DNA from: Balanoglossus misakiensis
Lineage: Eukaryota; Hemichordata
Direction of reading: 5' to 3'
Length of the DNA stretch: 64,000 bases
NCBI GenBank assembly: GCA_040954595.2
Contig: CM082591.2
Location: 5,580,001-5,644,000, forward strand
Shown: piece by piece, positions 23,220 through 33,168 of the stretch
How the letters are laid out: the number at the start of each line of letters is the position of its first letter
How positions within the stretch are numbered: position 1 is the first letter of the stretch
Notes under the pieces: model-generated
The model's input: only the letters and a program-made list of their open reading frames with translations
What the model was told of the DNA's origin: nothing
The model's database searches: none
Translations under genes and position numbers: made by a program

Positions 23220-23322
23220 GAACCCTTTCACCACCATGGTTTGACCCAAATTTATTGTTTCGACTTTTCTACGGTAAAGTTGGACCTCTACATATGTAGG
23301 GAATAGGGGTGAAAGGGTTAAA
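23220..23322 (+). mobile_element. ~93-bp TTAA MITE, copy c (about 102 bp)
   Basis: AACCCTTTCACCACCATGGT at the left and AGGGGTGAAAGGGTTAA at the right. Slightly longer interior than other copies. Confidence 0.85.
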
Positions 23323-24560
23323 TGTTAAAGAGAAAAGTTTATATTAAACTTTTGACTATTTTGCTAACTGTGTCGGCTGTAGTAGTAAGTTCAAAACAAG
23401 ATCATTCCCTTGCGATCTACAGTCTTAGTACAGCAACAGGTATTCTGCCTATAATAAACAAAACACATGTCTTAAATGCTGTCCCTTGGTCATTTTCACT
23501 GGTCAATAATTTCTGTTCTTTGATTGCATGGCTATGTACATGTAAGTCAGTGTTTTGACCTGTCCATAATCGCAAAGTTCAGATACAAATACACTTGCTT
23601 TGATAGACTTTTTCTATGTATGTCTATCTGACACTGTAACAGTATAACTACAGTCAAGTATCCTACATGTAATTTTATACTGTCATCATTTCAAGGGACA
23701 TGGCCATGTATGAAAAGTGAAACCACAGTACCGGTATACAGGGTCAGTCAGTATACTTTAATTACCAAGAGTTCAGTCATCTGGTTTTCAGTCATGAAAG
23801 TTTCTGCCACGTAGACACATCCAGAAACAACAAGTCATTGTCAATGACTTAGTTCCCACATAGTATTGAATCGATGAATGAAGATAACATTTTAAAGCCT
23901 CAATAGCTGCCACTTAGTGTATTGGATTCATACTAGAATAAGACAACCACATGTACATTGTATTATGTCCGTGTTTTTTTAATTTTGGCATAAAATTTCC
24001 CACAAATGTAGAATTTATCAAAATTGTGTTAAAACTAAAAAAGTTGTCTTAGCAGTGAGGTCAGACTATATATAGATACGGTTGCACTTTTGTAGAGAAT
24101 AGTCTATTTAAATTTATATTTACACCAAAGAATAATTTATTTCTCCCTTGTCCCAGATAATTTTGCATGGAAAACAGTGTTGCAAAAGAAAAAAGGGTTG
24201 AAAAAAGTGATTTCAGCTTAATTGTACTTGATATGCATTAGAATTAGATAATCAGAAAAGAGGAAACATTTTGGTAGTTTTTAGAATAATTCCATCCAAT
24301 CGGTCATTTCATTTCCAGCAATAAAAATGCTGATTTCTATAAAAGGGTGTGTTGAAAATAGCCAAAAGAAGAAGTTACTGGAGCTAAAAATATCGGCAGT
24401 AAAATGCAGACTGTACACTAACACTGTTTGCATAGTATACAGTCTGTGCACCATGCTATGATCCACAAAATGCATATGAGATGTCTTTCATAACAAAATA
24501 ACCACACAGTGGAAAATACCAAAAAGGATTAAAAGTGGTAAATATGCCTTTGAAAATAAT

Positions 24561-24785
24561 GATGTATTGATTTACTGTAACAACGCATGTACCAGCACAG
24601 TGCTGTACCAGTACGGTATAAAAAAAAACATTTGTGGTTGTATTAGAGTTTTGATAAATTTTATAAATTTATTACGCATTGATGTAGACTAATACATGTA
24701 CCAGTACTGTGATGTATGGTATAAAAATTAAACATTTGATTTTGTATTAGAATTTTTATATAAATATTATGTATTGATTTTAGAC
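24561..24785. repeat. AT-rich tandem repeat, ~100-115 bp, two units plus part of a third
   Basis: Units share CATGTACCAG, GGTATAAAA, AACATTTG and TTGTATTAGA in the same order and spacing. Confidence 0.6.
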
Positions 24786-25095
24786 AATACCAGAAGATTG
24801 TCTATGTGTGTTACCAGTGTATAGGGGCCGTTTGCTTGTTATGAATGTGATAGGGTCAGTTTTATCACTTTTTCCCGGAAGTCAAACAGTATTTATTGTA
24901 TTAATTCCCGATTTTTTTTATTACATTTCAGAGGATTAGTGCGGTCAGGTGACTGCTGGCTTAAGTTACATTTAGATTGTAACAGCTGATCACGCGGTGA
25001 TTGGGACACAGCAAGAAATATGTGCAGTTGTGTAGTGCACCATCTGAGACTGAACTAGTTCCAGCCTGTAAATAGGAAGCGTGATTCGGGAAAAC

Positions 25096-28000
25096 ATGAC
25101 AGAGACGCTGAGTATAATGACACCGACGCCGTCCTTAGGGCTCGGGCACGAGTTCCGGCTGTCGTACCTCCTGTCGCTGAACTCCATCATCTGCGGTCTG
25201 GAGCTGTGTACATCCGCCGCGTTCAGCTACATCCCGCCCATGCTGCTGAAGGCCGGCTTCTCCGAGGGCTCCATGAGCTTCGTCATGGGGCTGGGCCCCG
25301 TCTGCGCCCTGCTGGTGGTGCCCTTCCTGGGCGTGCTCAGCGACCAGTGCACGAGCCGCTACGGGCGGCGGCGCCCCTTCATCTTCTACTTATCCCTCGG
25401 AACCATCCTCACCCTGGTGATCATCCCGTACGGAAGCGCGATCGGGAAAGTCAACCTGGCGCTGGCCGTCATCGTCCTGGACTTCTGCACCCAGGCCTGC
25501 TACACCCCCTTCGAGGCGCTGCTGTCCGACAGCTGCACCAACTCGCACCAGCACAACCGCAGCTTCACGGTGTTCTCGTTCATGACGAGCATCGGGGGCT
25601 GCATCGGTTACTGGCTGACGTCCATCGATTGGACGCAGACGAGATTCGGGTCAAAGTTCGACAGACCGGAGAAAGCCGTGTTCACTATACTGTTGGTGAC
25701 GTTCACGACGTCAGCGGTCATGTCGCTCATGCTTGCCCGGGACACGCCGGCCTCGAAAACGCGGAGCTCGTCGACGCCGTCGCTCAAAGAGAACGGCATC
25801 AGGACTAAAGACATCCGAGGCTTGAGCGAGAAGATCGATAAGTACCTCCAAAAGACGAACGTCAACAATTTCAGCGAGAGCCCGGACAGAAAAAACGGCG
25901 AGGCGGTCAGCGTGCTGGTCACCGACGGACCCTTCATGTACGGCTCGGACGTCCGCGGCCGCAACCTGCTCCACAACCTGGTGAAGACCCGGACGAAAGT
26001 CACGCGCCTGGGCCTGCTGTCGGAGTGCGTCGCCCGCCTGCTGCCGGAGGCCGTCGTGCGGAACATGCACGACCTGCAGCAGAGCGTCATCAGCATGCCC
26101 GCCGCCCTGTCGCGTCTCTGGGTGGCGCACTTTGTCACCACCACAGCTGTGATGGGATTTAAGTTGTTCTTCACAGATTTTGTTGGCACGGCGATTTATC
26201 ACGGCAACCCAGATGCCGCCGAGAGCTCGGAATTACAAAGCCTTTATGACGCAGGTAGAGTAACTTTATCTCTGGCCCCGTTGCTGTTTACTGTAATATA
26301 TTTGTTTTTTCCGACAGGAAATTTTCGCGATATCAAGGGAGGCAACGGTTGTGCGAGGAGTAATTTTCGCATTTTCTTATTTTTACTGCATCTTTATCTC
26401 CGAAAAATATTTTACGCGACCTTTTATTTTCACGTATAAACTTGATTTACAGTATATATTCCAATCTATTGATGTCATATTTTGGTGGACTGAAATATGC
26501 CTTCATTAGTAGCATCTGTTGATGTTATTTTCAGTATTTGAGTTCTGTGGGTCAATCCAGGTCTTTCACGTGACTCAAGTATATTAAAGGGATATTAGCT
26601 GTAACTTTTTGCTTTATTTACAGTATTTTTGCACTGTGTATCAAATTCAATTTCATGTCCTACTCAAAATATTAGGCTAATATACCCAGTACTCCATTTG
26701 TCAACATAGCCCATATGTGTGTTTAACAGCCATTATTATTGTTGACAAATGAATTCCAGTCTGGACTTGAATTCAGATTTTTCACTGTACAGTGCTGACT
26801 ATACACACATACATATATGTAATGTTGATAAGCTAAATTCTGGGCATTTTATCATGTTTCAGGGATTTGAACAAGAAACTGTGGTAGATACACAAAGCAA
26901 AAATATTGAAAATCTAGCAAAAAGTCACAGCTTAGCCTTAAAATCTGATCATCACAGCTTGCGATTACATTGATTGTTGACAATGACTATTCAATCAATC
27001 AAGCAATCAATCATTTCTCACCAATTAGAGTTAAGTTGTACAGGATGTCACAGACAAAAAACAAATTCAGTAACAGGAGTCACAAAGTAGCTCAATGCTA
27101 ATCGGCTTAGAGTTCAATTGAGAATCTTACCTTACAAATCCAGTTGTCAACAAGTGACATTGTAGGACATTTGACAATTTCCCCCCAAAATTTGGGTACA
27201 TCAACATGCTTATAAAAAAGGAAGTCCTGTATTTCACATAAGAAAATTTAACCCTATCACCCCCAGTTCCCTTTATAGAGGTCCAACCTTGCCATAGAAA
27301 ACAATGGGATTGGACCGAACCATGGTGATGAAAGGGTTAAAATAAAAATTAAATTATCACAGCTGCTGTTCCTTTAATTTTTAATCTGCGGTATGTGTAC
27401 TGTACCTATGATAACCAGAGAATGTACTGGTACATGTATATGTGGCAATCTCTGATCACAAGTTCACGAAATGTTCTTCATAAAAAATAGAGAGGACTCC
27501 CAAGTCCTGAAGTGTGTTTGCATGGTTTTATAATATGGAAACAAATACAAAATCTACTTTAACCCTTACAAAATCTTCTGTAACCCTTTCACCCCAGTAC
27601 CCTCTTTAGAGGTCCAACCTTGCCATAGAAAACAATGGATTTGGACTGAACCACGGTGGTGAAGGGGTTATACCTAATGTGAAACTGGCTGGAATTTTCC
27701 AGTTTAGTGAGTGCACTTGCGTGAGTGGTCGACCACACCCCTGCGCTTAACCCCTTTCACCATCATGGTTCAGTCCAAACCAATTGATTTCTATGGTAAG
27801 GTTGAACCTCTAAAGAGGGAACTGGGGGTGAAAGGGTTAAACTGCTGGGACCATTCCTAGATTGCTCCAGAACCCTTGATTGAACCCAGAATGAAATGCC
27901 CAGGCAGTATTTAGCCTATCAAAACAACCTTCACTACATACTAGTACGTGTATAGTCAAGACTTGTGACTGATTTTAGTTGAAATGAACAACTGCTGAGT

Positions 28001-31000
28001 CAGCATTTTTTCACCAATACTATTTCTATGGGTGAACGTATGGTGACAACTAAATCAGTTTTATAATGTGCTCACTGAATTTAACGCCAATTTTCTGAGC
28101 TAGGTGTAAACCTTCATGAAAATGTCAATAGTAGCAGTGGGTTTTACGGAAATTCTCAATGTAATCCTTTGGAAAGAAACAAATTCTATGTACTTATAGT
28201 GCTCAATCATACATACTCATGCATGTCCTAACTCATGTTTTTAATTTTCTATTTATAAAAAATGTCACCATATTTCACTACATCACTATATTGTTTCTAT
28301 GACCCAATCCACCTAGCCCATAGCATAATTGTCAATCAAAATAAATTTCTCAATGTACCATATTGATAACCAGAGGATGAACAGTTAATTATTTCCCAAT
28401 ATGAGCAAATATACCCTGAAAACAATACAAAAATCTGGTGGTTGATGCAGTGATTGATTATTTGCCGTTTAATCGCCAGGTTATACTGCATGCAATTCTG
28501 AAGTTGCTATGTTTATATCTAACAATCTGTTACCATACTCTGCAAGGCACGCAATTACATACCCAGCGATAGAATGTATGTTGATACTGTACTCTTATTC
28601 CAAAGACTTTCAATTTTTCTAAAACTACCAAGATTTTGTCCGGCAAAGGTTGATAATGATAAAGATCAGACTGCTGTCTAGTTATGAAATTTTTTAAACA
28701 AACATTTCTTCTCAGTTTTGTCCCTTTTCTGGGCACAGGTTTTGCTCTCAAAGTCAAACATTTTCGTATCTTGGACTGAAATAAATTAAAATATACAGTT
28801 TATGAAAATTCTATTGTTATAGGGCCACTGTCTGTAACTTATAGTTTTTCAGCAATTTTGTGTATCAAATATATTTTTTTGTTCTCATCCCTAAATCCAA
28901 ACATGTCCAGTTTTCTGCCTGTCAAGAGTAGCAGCTCATGGAGTTTTAAAACGCACTGAGTGCCTTCTGAAAATTCCATGTATTCGACACTGCATGGTAA
29001 TGGCAGTGTACTCATAAATTCTGAGTATACTTTATGATTTGCTGGGAAGTCCCGAGGGTAGACATATGGTAATGTTTTGGTAGTTTGACAGAATTCATTT
29101 CTGATATACAGAATGAGATCTGGCGTAACTAGTAATAGTATCCCAAGGCTATGTCTTTAGTAACGTACTAGGGTACCGAGATCCCCAATGGTGAGGATAT
29201 ATAAATTCTCGACCTGTGTTCGCCATGGCATGGTGATTCCATATACCCTGCAGTTACACTTTACATCATGTTACTAACAGGTTCAGTAGCCTGGGCATTC
29301 TGCCTCCAAGCTGGTGAATTTACAAGCATATTTTGCATTAGACAGCACTTTATTTTATAATTTATGATATCACCATAAATATGTAGCATATTAAAGCTTT
29401 TAGAGCTGCCACTTTTTGCGTTATTTTCATGATTTTATTTTCCAACTTAAATTGGTCCATCTAAATAAGCTTACTGATAGGTATACATGAACACCTTATC
29501 AATACCCGATTGTGACTGTCTGTAGCGATTTGAAAATGCTATGTATTAAAACGGTGCTGCACCGATTTAATCAGCCTCCATACAAACAGTACACAGCTAT
29601 CATGGTATGCGTCGCCAAAAGATGACAAACTGATGCAAATGCAATATGGCTCAATGGTGAGGATTTTAGAGGATAGGGAATATATTTGAAGTAATTTATT
29701 GTGGAAAAAAAATATGTGAAATTTGGCAGCTATAGGGGCTTTAAGTGACACTGATGTTGAAAATCTGATTTCCATGATACGAGATACAAAAAGATGTGTT
29801 TTACATGAGTAAGTGAATAATTAAAAGTGGATCTATCATTCTAACTGCATTATTTTCTTGGCATGTCTGAAAGGTCAATTAGCTGTGAATTATTGCTATT
29901 TTCAGCACATGTAAATGTAGAAATTTTAGTGTGTTGAGTAACAAGTGTATCGTCTACTTGTTAGTTTCACTTCAGCATTCACTAGGTGTTTCTTACTAGT
30001 GTGAATGTGTGATGTGCATTAACATCAATGTACACTACAGACTGAATCTCCTGTTCTGCTGAGTGAGCTATTCAACCCTAACGCTGCCAAGTCAGTTGAA
30101 ACTGGTTTGATTTCCAGGGTGCCTAGAATCCGGGCTCCCAGGCCCGTTAGGCTGCCAAGTGTGTGTTAATCAGTAGGGCCTATACAAGACCCTCAGACCA
30201 ATACAGTGCAAACCAGTGCGATTTGGTACATTTTACGGGGGGCTCTGACTGCCAAGTGTGTCTAAGTACATGTACGTATGAGAGCCATGTCAAGACAGTC
30301 AAAATACGATTTAGAAGAAAAAGTGGCACATACGTATTTTAAGGGACTTGACACTCTAAGTTAGCATTAGGGTTAATGTAGGGTTACTGACTAGGGGTTA
30401 GACCATGTCATTTTCGCTTATCTAATAACCCACCACAGGGTAGTTGCACTGCCTCAAGCGCAGATTAATTCATGCTGTGGACCCACTGAACACAAATAAT
30501 TGATAAACCCAGTGGGCGCATGACATCGCTGAGCCCAGTGAGTTTGTGCCCCCAGGTGCACATAGCACGATGTAAAGCACACTCATTGAACAGGAGATCT
30601 AGTCTGAAATGCAGTCTGTATGTGTAGTGTGCAAGGGACAAAGTCTCCTTCTCGCTGGCCTTTTTCCATTAATTATGTTTGATACAAGACGCCGTTTATG
30701 TTATTCTACATGTGGATATATGGTGAATCAACATTCGACCACACACAACTTCCATCTCGTTTGTAGGATATGAGAGTAAAAACTCGCCCAAAATGAATAA
30801 ATGGTAAAGAACGATTATTCATTTTGGCGATTTTTTTCACTCTCCTGTCTATAAGAGGGATGGAAGTTGTGTGTGGTTGAACGTTCATTCACTATATATC
30901 CACATGTAGAATAACAAACGTTGTCTCTTATCAAATATAATTAATGGAAAAAAGGGCAGCGAGAGAGAGACTTTGTCCCTTTAATACCAAAATGCAAGTG

Positions 31001-32617
31001 TTGATTTGAAGTCAGTTTTCAACTAGCACAGTAATGGTAAACAGTACTGGCTGTACCTGACAAGCTTAGGACAGGACTGGGCATGTCACTATTCTCTAGG
31101 GAATAAAACCAGAAACTGCAGTTAAATAACGGTATATGATAGATAAAAATACTGAAAAAAATTACAGCTACCGGTACATGTAACAGAGCTGGTAATAAAA
31201 AAACAGTTCTATATGTGACTAACATCCTCACAATGTTGTTGTTTCGTATAAATATACTGAAAAAAAATGCAGCTACATGTAACAGAACTGGTAAAAAAAA
31301 CCCAGTTCTAAATGTGACCAACATCCTCACGATGTCATTGTTTCATATACGTATACTGAGAAAAAAATACAGCTACATGTAACAGAGCTGGTAATAAAAA
31401 AACAGTTCTATATGTGACTAACATCCTCACAATGTTGTTGTTTCGTATAAATATACTGAAAAAAATACAGCTACATGTAACAGAACTGGCAATAAAACAA
31501 GAGTTTTAAATGTGACCAACATCCTCACGATGTCATTGTTTCGTATAAATATACTGAAAAAAATACAGCTACATGTAACAGAACTGGAGTGGTAATTAAA
31601 AAGAGTGTGTAAAAATGTGACCAACAATGTCATTGTTTTGTATCTTCCAGGTGTACGTATGGGCAGCTGGGGTCTGTTGCTGCACGGAATCACAGCCGTC
31701 ATATACTCGGCATGTCTGGAAGCCCTGGTCAGTACAGTGGGCACCCGGAAAACCTACATGTTTGGGATCATAACCTTCTCCATCGCCACCACTTTCATTA
31801 TTTTCACCCGGAATTTGACCATGGTCTTGTGGCTGTCGGCTGTGACTGGATGTGCCTATGCCACCGTGACAGCGTTACCTTACACCTTGCTGACCACGTA
31901 TCACGAAAATCAAGAAGTAAGTAACCATGACGATTCATGAATTAACTTTTAGAAAGAAAAAATACCCTTTTTGTGGGCTGACTTCCACACGTTATAGACA
32001 GCTGGTATTATTGTAATTTTGCATCAGATTCTCAAACCACATTAATACTTCAAATGTTCTCCCTATCCTTTAAAATCATCAGCATCAGGCCATTTTACTC
32101 GTATTTGCATCAGTTTTGTCATCTTTTGGTGAGGCATATCACGATAGTTGTGCACTCTTTAATGGAGGCCGATTAAACGGGTGTGGCACCTGTTTAATAC
32201 AGCACCTGTTATTGTAACATACAGCCACAATCAGGCGTCAATTAGATGTTCATGTATACCTCTACATGTATCAGTAAGCTTATTTAGATGGAAAATAAAA
32301 CAGCATACGTTTGTGTCTCAAGGGACTGTGAGCTAGTTGCCACTAAACAGCTCATTTCCAGTCAATAGTAAAACATATCGTTGTGTTTATATTTTTTTCA
32401 GAGATATTACGCGGATCTTTCAGCGGACAAGCAACATTTACACGGCAAAGGAACTGATGTGGCACTTTTGGACAGTGCATACTTCCTCTCAGAGACTGTA
32501 TCAGCATTCTTGTTTGGGTTGATGGTGCATTGGACGGGCACCACTGCGATCTACATGGTGTGTTCTGCAATCTTCGGCTTCCTGGGATGTGTGTATGTTC
32601 TGAGAATTCACTTCTGA
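25096..32617 (+). CDS. SLC45A3-like MFS sugar transporter
   Basis: Exons 25096-26254, 31651-31916 and 32402-32617 (phases 1 and 0) give 1641 nt, 546 residues; human SLC45A3 has 553. Family motifs: GLELC (34-38), RYGRRRPF (88-95, the loop 2-3 signature), LDFCTQACYTPFEALLSD (128-145), SIGGCIGYWL (165-174) and FFTDFVG after a long hydrophilic central loop (about 215-335). Exons 2 and 3 supply the last helices, including LDSAYFLSE. Twelve membrane segments are expected. Known SLC45 proteins carry sugars, some proton-coupled; the substrate here is unknown. The start follows an acceptor at 24931 and precedes a cytosolic N-terminus of about 20 residues. Oddity: codons 1 to ~345 are almost all G/C-ending, then composition falls back to that of the neighbourhood within the same exon. 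Exon 2 is preceded by a tandem repeat; a hairpin element lies 45 nt after the stop. Confidence 0.93.
26313..26450. mobile_element. Decayed TACTGTAAAAC MITE in SLC45 intron
   Basis: GGAAATTTTCGCGATATCAA, then ATTTTCGC and TTTTATTTTCACG, ending near GATTTACAGTA. Ordered match to the interior and right end of 15551-15764. It makes an apparent coding extension past the exon 1 donor. Confidence 0.65.
26584..26941. mobile_element. ~358-bp TTAA MITE
   Basis: TTAAAGGGATATTAGCTGTA with ACTTTTTGCT at the left is inverted at the right as AGCAAAAAGTCACAGCTTAG then CCTTAA. An internal GAATTCCAGTCTGGACTTGA palindrome sits near the middle. Confidence 0.75.
27248..27340 (-). mobile_element. ~93-bp TTAA MITE, copy d
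   Basis: TTAACCCTATCACCCCCAGT to GGTGATGAAAGGGTTAA. SLC45 intron 1. Confidence 0.9.
27581..27670 (-). mobile_element. ~93-bp TTAA MITE, copy e
   Basis: TAACCCTTTCACCCCAGTAC to GGTGGTGAAGGGGTTA. Interior nearly identical to copy d (CCTTGCCATAGAAAACAATG). Confidence 0.9.
27747..27840 (+). mobile_element. ~93-bp TTAA MITE, copy f
   Basis: TTAACCCCTTTCACCATCAT to GGGTGAAAGGGTTAA, opposite orientation to copies d and e. Confidence 0.9.
27841..29390. other. SLC45 intron sequence, no gene seen
   Basis: AT-rich. A piece at about 27980-28040 matches the degraded repeat at 2545. The ORFs here show no domain. Confidence 0.4.
29391..29744 (+). mobile_element. ~355-bp TTAA MITE, copy 2
   Basis: TTAAAGCTTTTAGAGCTGCC at the left; TTGGCAGCTATAGGGGCTTT and TTAA at the right. 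Matches 14095-14450 along its length. Confidence 0.85.
30071..30376 (+). mobile_element. ~310-bp TTAA MITE, copy 3
   Basis: TTCAACCCTAACGCTGCCAA at the left (TTAA mutated) and GCATTAGGGTTAA at the right. Interior matches 18755-19067. Confidence 0.85.
30633..30984 (-). mobile_element. Palindromic ~350-bp TTAA element, copy 5
   Basis: Full-length; centre AAATGGTAAAGAACGATT is inverted relative to copy 1. Left TTAA lost, right end CTTTGTCCCTTTAA intact. SLC45 intron 1. Confidence 0.9.
31133..31640. repeat. ~100-bp tandem repeat, five units, next to the SLC45 exon 2 acceptor
   Basis: Each unit contains ATACTGAAAAAAA, CAGCTACATGTAACAG, CTGGTAATAAAA, TGTGAC and AACATCCTCAC. Units start near 31147, 31250, 31350, 31449 and 31548. 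The stretch from 31180 is nearly identical to that from 31380, giving a ~200-bp higher-order period. It ends about 10 nt before the exon 2 acceptor. Confidence 0.9.
32090..32305 (-). mobile_element. Partial ~355-bp TTAA MITE, inverted
   Basis: Carries in reverse order the blocks TTGCATCAGTTTTGTCATCT, a CGGGTGTGGCACC motif, and CAGTAAGCTTATTTAGATGG seen in 14095-14450. SLC45 intron 2. Confidence 0.7.
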
Positions 32618-32661
32618 ATTCACTGCCTGACTTTCCTCATGTTTGCAGATTTCCTATAGGT

Positions 32662-33004
32662 TTAAAGGGACAAAGTCTCTTTCTCACTGCCCTTTTCCAT
32701 TAATTATGTTTGATACAAGACACTGTTTATGTTAATGTACATGTGTATATGTAGTTCAACCACATACAACTTCCATCCCACTTGTAGACATGAGAGAAAA
32801 AACCTGCCAAAATGAATAACCTGTCTCTACCATTTATTCATTTTGGTGAGATTTTTGGTCTCATATCATACAAGGGGGGTGGAAGTTGTGTGTGGGTAAA
32901 CGTTGATTCATTGTATAGCCATATGTACATTGACATAAACGGTGTCTTGTATCAAACATAATTAATGGAAAAATGGCAGTGGGAAAGAGACTTTGCCCCT
33001 TTAA
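32662..33004 (+). mobile_element. Palindromic ~350-bp TTAA element, copy 6, in the SLC45 3' region
   Basis: Starts 45 nt after the SLC45 stop codon. TTTAAAGGGACAAAGTCTCT to GAGACTTTGCCCCTTTAA. Some arm divergence. Probably lies within the 3' UTR. Confidence 0.85.
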
Positions 33005-33168
33005 TACAGGACAAAGTTACTCACTTTTGACATCATTCTGGTATCATTTGCTAGCTTAATTTAGGCAGTGAGTAATTCAGTGAGTTGAACAACATTAATT
33101 AGCTATCAAAAGGAACTAATTTAAATTAACCAAAAAAATATCGAAAGTGAGCAACTTTGTCCCTTTAA
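33005..33168. mobile_element. ~165-bp foldback MITE abutting the palindromic element
   Basis: CAGGACAAAGTTACTCACTT at the left and AAGTGAGCAACTTTGTCCCT at the right are inverted repeats. The ACTTTGTCCCTTTAA terminus is shared with the 350-bp family, so they may be related. Confidence 0.65.

Larger units (their letters stand above)
21770..24931 (+). other. Probable 5' UTR intron of the SLC45 gene
   Basis: Bounded by a GTAAGA donor and a T-rich acceptor (ATTACATTTCAG). Contains a 93-bp MITE at 23220-23322, a TTAAAGCCTCAATAGCTGCC end of the 355-bp family at 23893, and an AT-rich ~115-bp tandem at 24561-24785. No coding exon recognised inside. Confidence 0.4.

Noticed and set aside
25206-26202. 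Overlapping ORFs of 160-200 codons on both strands within the SLC45 first exon
   Set aside because: They are by-products of the GC-rich, stop-poor SLC45 exon; their translations are arginine/alanine/histidine-rich with no domain, while the SLC45 frame carries clear family motifs.
26255-26439. Continuation of the SLC45 frame past 26254
   Set aside because: The frame continues into a decayed MITE; the donor GCAG|GTAGAG at 26254 joins in phase to exon 2, which supplies the conserved next helix.
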